DNA from: Chloroflexota bacterium
GTDB taxonomy: Bacteria > Chloroflexota > Dehalococcoidia > SM23-28-2
Direction of reading: 5' to 3'
Assembly (NCBI GenBank): GCA_030691665.1
Contig: JAUYDU010000020.1
Location: 1 to 12,242 of the forward strand
Length of the DNA: 12,242 nucleotides
Below the pieces are notes generated by a model. The model saw nothing but the letters and a program-made list of their open reading frames with translations. It had not been told where the DNA came from and did no database searches. Positions 7,465-12,242 of the stretch are shown piece by piece (the stretch's first letter is position 1; each line of letters starts with the position of its first letter). Made by a program: the position numbers and the translations under genes.

Positions 7465-7469
7465 CGCGA
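7465..7469. repeat. Target site duplication CGCGA (left)
   Basis: CGCGA directly abuts the left inverted repeat (7470) and recurs at 9529-9533 directly after the right one. A 5-bp duplication fits the IS1634 family. Confidence 0.8.
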
Positions 7470-7496
7470 GTGGACAATCCGCTAATCCAAAGTTCC
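7470..7496 (+). repeat. IS1634 terminal inverted repeat, transposase 3' side
   Basis: This 27-bp end begins GTGGACAA and finishes with CCAAAGTTCC. It matches the inverse of 9503-9528 with one gap and about four mismatches, all in the middle. Confidence 0.8.
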
Positions 7497-8231
7497 CGCG
7501 GGTGATAGATGGGCTTCGTAGCTGCGAGCCCGTGATTCTTCTGGCTACTTGAGGGCTACGCCAAGCAGCTCAAGGGCCCGCTGCTGGAGGGCGGTAGGCG
7601 TGGTAGTGCGCTCGTAGGTTGGCTCTTCCTGGAAATCCAGGCCGCCGATCTTGAAGACGATGGCATTCTTGGCGATGGTAGCCAGGTCCAAGAGGAGGGT
7701 CTGGAAGCTGTGCACCGCTTCCCCCTGGGCGGTGCGCTTCGTCTGGGCCTTGTGCTTGGGCCCCGGGCGACCGTACGGCAGGGGCTACCACAGACCCGCG
7801 CTGGGCCTGGGCCGCACCCCGGTCATCGTCGTCAAACAGGATCGGGGCCAGGGCCCGGCGCATGTGCCATTCTACGTAGTAGGCCAGCATGCACAGGAAC
7901 ACATGCTCCTTCACCCGGCCGGCCAGGTGGTGGTAGAAGAGGCGCACCTTCAGGTCAACGCTCTTCAGGCAGCGGAAAGCGTGCTCCACCACCCCCAGCC
8001 CCTTGTAGGCGCGCACTGTCTCCTCCGCCGCCAGTTCCGCAGCCGGGACGCTGGTGCGGATGACGTAGAGGCCGTCCAGGGCGGCCTCCGCAGCGATGCT
8101 CTCGATATCCCGCTCGTAGGAGAACCCCACATCGGTGATGTGCAGCCGGAAGTGCTTGCCCATGCGCTGCTTGTTCACCACCGCACCGACCCGCAGGCCG
8201 ATCTCGGCCTCACCGCAGAGGGGCCGACGTG

Positions 8232-8254
8232 CCCACCCGCAAGGCGGGTACCCG
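8232..8254 (-). repeat. 23-bp palindromic element, copy A (loop AAG)
   Basis: CCCACCCGC, AAG, GCGGGTACCCG. All 20 non-loop bases equal the copy at 8361-8383. In the working frame here it encodes GYPPCGW between EIVAAT and ARRPLCGEAEIG. Removing 15 bases (TACCCGCCTTGCGGG on the coding strand) would restore a transposase-like AATGWARRPL. Confidence 0.85.
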
Positions 8255-8360
8255 GTGGCTGCCACAATCTCGTCCAGCTTCTTCTCCGTGGCCCACACAG
8301 CATCTCCTCCCGCTTCTGTGCCCGCTCCTCGGCCAGGAGGGGGTTGCGGCAAGCGATGAG

Positions 8361-8383
8361 CCCACCCGCTACGCGGGTACCCG
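8361..8383 (-). repeat. 23-bp palindromic element, copy B (loop TAC)
   Basis: CCCACCCGC, TAC, GCGGGTACCCG. It encodes GTRVAGG in the transposase frame, inside SPDYP...LIACRNPLL. Removing the 15-base unit TACCCGCGTAGCGGG would leave PDYPAGGLIACRNP, the length I expect from relatives. The phase differs from copy A. Confidence 0.85.
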
Positions 8384-9502
8384 CAGGGTAGTCCGGGGAG
8401 GTGATCTCCGCCAGGTCCCGCTGGTCGAAGAGGGAGAGCTGGAGAGCCCTTGCCTCCACCAGGGCGCGGATGGCCGGCGCCCGTAGCGCAGTGATCCAGT
8501 TCAGCCCCTCCAGAGCCAGGTCCTCCCGGAGGAGGGCCTCGGTGAGGACGCCCCGGTCCCCTACCACCGCCACGCGTCGCACTCCGAAACGCTCCCGGAG
8601 CTTCTCCACCTGGCTGCGCACCGTGGTGGAATCTACGGTATTTCCCTGGAACACCTCCACCGCCACGGGAATACCCTCCCGAGTGCACACCAGCCCGGTC
8701 CGGACCTGGCGGTAGCGGTGCCGCCCCCCACCTTCCGACGGGAAGTCGAAGGCAGCCAGGGGGCAGTGGCTCCCGGTGTAGGCAGCGGAGGTCAGGTCGT
8801 ACAGTACCAGGCAGCCGTCGGTAAGGTGCCGCTTCGCTAGCTTGCGCTCGATCCGGGCCTGCTGGGTACCCAGCCAGTCCAGGGCCGCATAGAGCTCGTC
8901 TTCGTCCACGTCGCCCACATCGAGAAGCTCCCCCAGGCTGGTGAATTGGGTCTCCTCCTGCAGGCCCCGGGCGGTGGCCAGCTTGGAGGCGGGCTGGAGG
9001 AGCCGCGTGACCACCATGGCCAGGACCAGGGCCCGCCAGCGTGCCGGGCCGGGGGCCACCAACCGCTCCAGGCCCAGCCGCCGCGCTGTGCCCAGCACGG
9101 CGGCGACGTGGCCGTGGGGGAGGCTGCGGCGGATCTCGAAGGTATCCGACACCGGGACCAGGGTCTCGCCCCGTAGGATGCGACGAAGTTGGTCGACCAT
9201 AGGGCGGGGAACGCCCTTCAACGTGCCTACGGTGCGTTTGCGGACCTTGCCTCCCTCGCGGTAGGACTGCCGGAGGAAGACATGCTCGTACACCTTCCCC
9301 CGGTACTCCTTCCGGACGATAGACACATGGATGCCGGCGGTGCCCGAACGCCCCTTCCTTCTGCCTACCGCTTTGCCCTCGGCTCCGTTGCTTGCCGTAC
9401 CTGGATACTACCATAGGAAAGCAGAGCTTATCAAGAGTCTTGGGCTGGCTTCTGTCTACATCATGCAGTATTATTGTATTCGTTCCCTATCTAGGATGTC
9501 CA

Positions 9503-9528
9503 GGAACTTTGGTCTAAGGTTTGTCCAC
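9503..9528 (-). repeat. IS1634 terminal inverted repeat, transposase 5' side
   Basis: On the plus strand it begins GGAACTTTGG and ends TTGTCCAC. It is the inverted partner of 7470-7496. Confidence 0.8.
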
Positions 9529-9533
9529 CGCGA
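9529..9533. repeat. Target site duplication CGCGA (right)
   Basis: This is the direct repeat of 7465-7469, immediately outside the right end of the IS1634 element. Confidence 0.8.
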
Positions 9534-9831
9534 CAGGCCCCGCCGTCTACACTACCAGCGCGATGCAGCTGTCAAAGCCGAGCCAGGTGTGCCCCACCCA
9601 GCCCGTTCAGTCGAGCGTGAGCTTCGCTGGCAAAGTCTTGACGCCAGAGGTCGCTGGGTGCGTGCCGGGCCCGGTAGCTCTTCCTCCACGTAGTGCGCGG
9701 CCTTCACCTTCAACGGCGCACCGGCTGTCGTCGCCATCGCCGCGCTCCCTTGGATCAGCTGGCTTCCAGATACGGCGCGCTCGGAGTGGGCAGGTGCCAG
9801 CAGGACGGATCGAGACCTCGGAAGCCACCCT
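9534..9831. other. Intergenic stretch without a recognised gene
   Basis: The stretch lies between the right IS1634 border and the amidohydrolase stop. Open frames exist on both strands because stops are rare at this GC content, but none shows a family motif. A minus-strand piece (KVKAAHYVEEELPGPA, about 9660-9710) looks protein-like yet I cannot assign it, and it lacks a start and continuation. Rejoining 7464 to 9529 (pre-insertion sequence) does not create a recognisable gene either. Confidence 0.5.
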
Positions 9832-11097
9832 CTAGATGAACCTGTCCCGGTCCACCCGGTTGCCTGCAAGGAACACGTCGGCCACGTTCCAAAGGGCTTC
9901 CATGTCCCTGGACGGGTCTCCATCCACTACTAGCACGTCGGCCTGCTTACCCGGCTCCAGCGTGCCCAGCCGGTCGGCGACCCAACAGGAGCGCGCGGAG
10001 TCGAAGGTGGCGGAGACGATGACCTGCATCGGCGACATCCCCGCCTGTGCCAGCGCCTCCAACTCGTGTTGGAACCCGCCCATGGGATACCAAGCCCAGG
10101 AAGCGTCCGAGCCGCAAACCATGGTGACCCCGAGGGACAGCATGCGGCGTACGTTCTCCATGCTGGCTTCCGTGTTCCGTTGCATCTCTTCAAGCTCGGC
10201 CGCCTCGGCCGCCGTGAGAGAGCCTTGGCTCGCCTTGCCCTCAAGCGCCCGTATCCTCACCCTGGCCTGGCCCAGAGTCGGGTTGACAAAGACGCCCTGT
10301 TTGGCTATGCGCTCGGCAACGTCAGGGCGGAACTTGCGACTGCCATCGGGCTCCATGAAGCTGCAATGCACGATCGTGTCCACGCCAGCGTCGAGAGCGT
10401 TGATGATGCCCCTTGCGGCTACACAGTGGGCAACGGTGTGCCTTCCGAACTTGTGAGCCTCCCCACATATTGCCTTCATCTCGTCTAGATTGAAGGAGGG
10501 AAGCCCGGGGAAGGATGTGCGCGTGCTTCCCCCAGTGGCAGTTATCTTGATGAAGTCGGCTCCATCTTTGATGGCTTGGCGGACGGCAGCGCGGCACTGG
10601 TCTGCGCCGGTCACCTCCGCGCCGAAGTAGCTCAGGTGGCCGCCGATGATAGCCAGCGGCTTACCGCATAGTATGAGCCTCGGGCTAGGCGTAATGCCCA
10701 TCTCCACAGCCTTGCGCAACATCAAGGTGGTGGCGTGCTTGGCGCCGCAGTCGCGTAATGCGGTCACGCCGGAATAGAGGTGTGCCCGGGCGTTTCGCGC
10801 CGACTGAAGCACGAGCACCTCGTCTGGAAGGAGCGCCAAGTCGTCGCCCCTGCGCCCGTCACCGAATCCGTTCAGGTGGACGTGGCAGTCTATCAGCCCG
10901 GGCAGGATGGTCTTGCCATCGTAGGTGAATTCCTGGACGGTCGCACCTTCGGGAGGTCTGACGTCTTCCCAGGTTCCGATAGCCCGGATGGTGTCTCCCT
11001 CCACGAGGGCTGCGCCCCGCTCGACAGGCGGCCTTCCCGTGCCGTCGATGAGGCGGGCCGCCTTTATCAGCTTGAAGCCGCCCATGGCTCCTGGCAT
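9832..11097 (-). CDS. Metal-dependent amidohydrolase (imidazolonepropionase/prolidase-like)
   Basis: It is a cytoplasmic hydrolase of cyclic amides, dipeptides or related C-N bonds; the substrate is unknown. Start ATG 11097 is preceded by AGGAGG (11103-11108) at 5-nt spacing; longer in-frame upstream extensions lack such a site. The 421-aa protein opens with the small beta-domain (FKLIKAARLIDGTGRPPVE) and carries the full amidohydrolase metal set: HxH at His72/His74 in LPGLIDCHVHL, the Lys184 that is carbamylated to bridge two metals (ADFIKITATGG), His224 (HTVAHC), His244 (IVHCSFME) and Asp331 (CGSDASW). The closing LGTLEPGKQADVLVVDGDP is typical of the superfamily. The binuclear Lys-containing pattern fits the Xaa-Pro dipeptidase-like branch (Met_dep_hydrolase_A type). 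It appears intact and monocistronic, with its own promoter near 11255-11283. Confidence 0.92.
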   Translation of the reverse strand: MPGAMGGFKLIKAARLIDGTGRPPVERGAALVEGDTIRAIGTWEDVRPPEGATVQEFTYDGKTILPGLIDCHVHLNGFGDGRRGDDLALLPDEVLVLQSARNARAHLYSGVTALRDCGAKHATTLMLRKAVEMGITPSPRLILCGKPLAIIGGHLSYFGAEVTGADQCRAAVRQAIKDGADFIKITATGGSTRTSFPGLPSFNLDEMKAICGEAHKFGRHTVAHCVAARGIINALDAGVDTIVHCSFMEPDGSRKFRPDVAERIAKQGVFVNPTLGQARVRIRALEGKASQGSLTAAEAAELEEMQRNTEASMENVRRMLSLGVTMVCGSDASWAWYPMGGFQHELEALAQAGMSPMQVIVSATFDSARSCWVADRLGTLEPGKQADVLVVDGDPSRDMEALWNVADVFLAGNRVDRDRFI

Positions 11098-11254
11098 TCC
11101 TACCTCCTCAATCGTTCTTGCGGTCGACGCGGCCACCGAGCCAACCTGCCTGAGGTGCCGCACCTTCCGGCGATACGCGCTCGCCTGATCGCACACCGCG
11201 CACTGCCGCCATCATGCCACCCAACCTCGTCACCCAGGCGCGACCGCGTTGCCA

Positions 11255-11283
11255 ATAATACCACGTGTGCCTGCGAAGGCCAA
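11255..11283 (-). promoter_or_regulatory. Candidate promoter of the amidohydrolase gene
   Basis: On the minus strand TTGGCC (11278-11283) and TATTAT (11255-11260) are separated by 17 bp, four of six and five of six consensus matches. This gives a leader of about 150 nt before ATG 11097. It is the only AT-rich -10-like box in this GC-rich gap. Confidence 0.4.
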
Positions 11284-11601
11284 ATGGCACCCCACCGCTT
11301 CCAGGGCTTTGCGCTCGCACTTCCGGCTTCTTCATGAGCCGATGAGGACTCCCAAGACGGTTGCAGATTAGGCACGCCGATTCGCCTCCGTGCACCAGAT
11401 CGAGTACCCAGTATCACGCAGGAGCCGTAATCCGTGGATTCCTGTGAGCCGCGGCGGGCTTTGTGAGTGAGGGCGTGTTTTGGAGCCTCTGGCAGCACCC
11501 AGACGGGCTGGCGCCTCAATCGGAAGCCAGGTGCGTGGGGTTCGGGCCTCGTTTTGGTGAAAAAGAGTGGCCACCGCCCGTTGTGGCGCACACCTTCCCC
11601 G
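11284..11601. other. Intergenic stretch between amidohydrolase and IS1380 remnant
   Basis: I recognise no gene on either strand. The piece nearest the transposase (about 11553-11573, containing TTTTGGTGAAAAAGAG) is unusually AT-rich and could be the outer end of the IS1380 element, but its other end lies outside the window, so inverted repeats cannot be tested. Confidence 0.45.
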
Positions 11602-11623
11602 CGATAGCTGCGGCAGGCTATCG
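11602..11623 (-). terminator. Hairpin downstream of the IS1380 transposase
   Basis: CGATAGC (11602-11608) pairs with GCTATCG (11617-11623). The inner TGC/GCA can extend the stem to ten pairs with one bulged G and a 1-nt loop. It lies 25 bp past the transposase stop, without a U-tract. It may end transposase transcription, or be another palindromic element like those inside the transposase genes. Confidence 0.45.
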
Positions 11624-11648
11624 TTGAGTCTCTTTGGCCAGAGGCCGC

Positions 11649-12242
11649 TCAGGTTGCGGCCCAGGCCGACCCCCGTATCTTCCTCCTTCCCGGGGCTACC
11701 ATTGCCTCCAACACTTCACCGGCGATGCGGAGCAGGGTCTGTCCGGCATGGCTTACCAGGCGTCCCATTATGGTCCTACCCTGGGGTAGGACGGCGAAGC
11801 GCAGCCGCTTGGGGTGGGCGTCGGCATATTCTTCCGGCAAGGCTACCTTCTTGAGCAACTGGAGCAGGTTATGCGTGATCACCTGCAGCCTCAGCCAGGC
11901 GGCGTTGGCTCCGTGCTTGGCGCTGGGGAATACGCCCGCGGCCAGTTCGCCCACCAGTATGTGGTGCACCTGCTCTATGGTCCCCGCTTTGCCTCGCTGC
12001 CACTCCAGGAGGGCCTGTCCCTCCATGTCCCACAGGTTGGTGACTACCGCAAAGTGGCGTGCCTGCGCCCCGTCCTCAAATAGCGCTCCCTGCTGTCGGC
12101 GCACCCTTATCGCCAGGTAGCGGTAAGGACGGCTGTCCTTCTTCTCATATTCGCGGGTCGGCACGTAGGGTACCTCTGCCCACTCGCGCACCATGTCTCT
12201 CTTCTCTGTCTTCCATGCCCGCCAGGCGTCAGCGGGCAAGCG
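11649..12242 (-). CDS. IS1380-family transposase, C-terminal part (cut by window end)
   Basis: The frame is open to the window edge, so the true start lies to the right; about 197 codons are seen. SRPYRYLAIRVRRQQGALFE, HFAVVTNLWDMEGQALLEWQ and KAGTIEQVHHILVGELAAGV, then GANAAWLRLQVITHNLLQLL, are the C-terminal catalytic region of IS1380 DDE transposases, including the late acidic residue in the KAGTIE segment. PKRLRF and GRLVSHAGQTLLRI near the end are also typical. No frame break is visible in this portion. One palindrome (11773-11792) encodes VLPQGRT within it. Whether the whole gene is functional cannot be told because the first two catalytic Asp are not in the window. Confidence 0.9.
   Translation of the reverse strand, partial: RLPADAWRAWKTEKRDMVREWAEVPYVPTREYEKKDSRPYRYLAIRVRRQQGALFEDGAQARHFAVVTNLWDMEGQALLEWQRGKAGTIEQVHHILVGELAAGVFPSAKHGANAAWLRLQVITHNLLQLLKKVALPEEYADAHPKRLRFAVLPQGRTIMGRLVSHAGQTLLRIAGEVLEAMVAPGRRKIRGSAWAAT
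11773..11792 (-). repeat. Perfect 9-bp-arm palindrome in the IS1380 transposase gene
   Basis: GTCCTACCC, loop TG, GGGTAGGAC. It is in frame and encodes V-L-P-Q-G-R-T between RLRFA and IMGRLVSHAG. Relatives, as I recall them, have a shorter hydrophobic linker here. Nine perfect pairs with a 2-base loop is not expected by chance in 600 bp. Confidence 0.75.

Larger units (their letters stand above)
7545..9326 (-). pseudogene. IS1634-family DDE transposase, two frame breaks
   Basis: Three minus-strand segments reconstruct a transposase of about 593 codons. Segment 1 runs from GTG 9326 to about 8297: SIVRKEYRGKVYEHVFLRQS, then the first Asp in LVLYDLTSAAYTG and the second in VVGDRGVLTEALL. A two-base difference in a TG run (8294-8299) shifts the frame into ATEKKLDEIVAAT, GLRVGAVVNKQRMGKHF and AEAALDGLYVIRTSVPA, with the catalytic Glu in YKGLGVVEHAFRCLKS. 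An extra base in the CCCC run at 7761-7764 shifts again to HKAQTKRTAQGEAVHSFQTL, ending LELLGV and the stop at 7545. All DDE residues survive, spread over two frames. Both breaks lie in short repeats, so they may be recent mutations or sequence errors. The gene also carries two palindromic inserts (8232-8254 and 8361-8383), neither of which breaks the frame. Confidence 0.88.
7470..9528. mobile_element. Complete IS1634-family insertion sequence, 2059 bp
   Basis: The element starts GTGGACAA and ends TTGTCCAC. Its inverted ends (7470-7496 and the complement of 9503-9528) share the outer 8 and inner 10 bases (CCAAAGTTCC) perfectly and about 22 of 26 positions overall. CGCGA duplicates flank it on both sides. 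The only gene is the minus-strand transposase (7545-9326). It landed between the threonine aldolase and the amidohydrolase and does not visibly interrupt either. Near-perfect ends plus an intact duplication indicate simple transposition without later rearrangement at the borders. Confidence 0.85.

Noticed and set aside
8232..8383. Paired repeats as a CRISPR array
   Set aside because: Only two copies, short palindromic units inside a reading frame, no regular spacer series and no cas genes.
8521..8533. TCCTCC-C-GGAGGA inverted repeat in the IS1634 gene
   Set aside because: Arms of six with a 1-nt loop, single copy, and coding for the normal LREDLALEG segment.

Overview
This is GC-rich DNA, probably from a free-living bacterium. 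The substrate-binding lipoprotein has a long Thr/Pro linker after its lipid-modified Cys. I associate that trait with Chloroflexota, including SAR202/Dehalococcoidia-like lineages, but this is an inference from style and not a proven placement. The window alternates intact metabolic or transport genes with decayed mobile DNA.

Layout. (1) 183-359 (-) is the 3' remnant of a tyrosine recombinase. (2) A near-consensus promoter (476-505) precedes a dipeptide/oligopeptide-type ABC import operon on + : substrate-binding lipoprotein (604-2361), a 17-bp-stem intercistronic hairpin (2384-2426), and two permeases (2503-3450 and 3450-4352, overlapping by one base). No ATPase genes follow. (3) 4556-5874 (-) is an IS256-family transposase gene broken by three frame changes. 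(4) About 6062-6193 (+) is the last 40 or so codons of a phosphotriesterase-like gene. (5) 6283-7359 (+) is an intact low-specificity threonine aldolase with a TTG start and a strong Shine-Dalgarno. (6) 7470-9528 is a complete IS1634-family insertion sequence. I could delimit it exactly: imperfect 26/27-bp terminal inverted repeats and a 5-bp CGCGA target duplication. Its transposase gene has two frame breaks. (7) 9832-11097 (-) is an intact metal-dependent amidohydrolase. (8) 11649 to the window end (-) is the C-terminal part of an IS1380-family transposase.

How the genes work together. The three ABC genes form one import unit that must borrow or has lost its ATPases. The aldolase (PLP enzyme), the amidohydrolase and the phosphotriesterase remnant are catabolic-type enzymes that fit a peptide or amino-acid scavenger, but they are not co-transcribed.

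Most unusual signal. Each of the three transposase genes, from three unrelated IS families, contains short near-perfect palindromes inside its reading frame. The IS256 gene has three copies of TCCCGA-N4-TCGGGA, all in one reading phase and encoding PDxSG. The IS1634 gene has two 23-bp copies of CCCACCCGC-N3-GCGGGTACCCG that differ only in the 3-base loop. The IS1380 gene has one 9-bp-arm palindrome. I noticed no such palindrome in the five intact metabolic and transport genes. Constant arms with a variable loop at non-homologous sites suggest a family of tiny palindromic elements, comparable in principle to Rickettsia palindromic elements.
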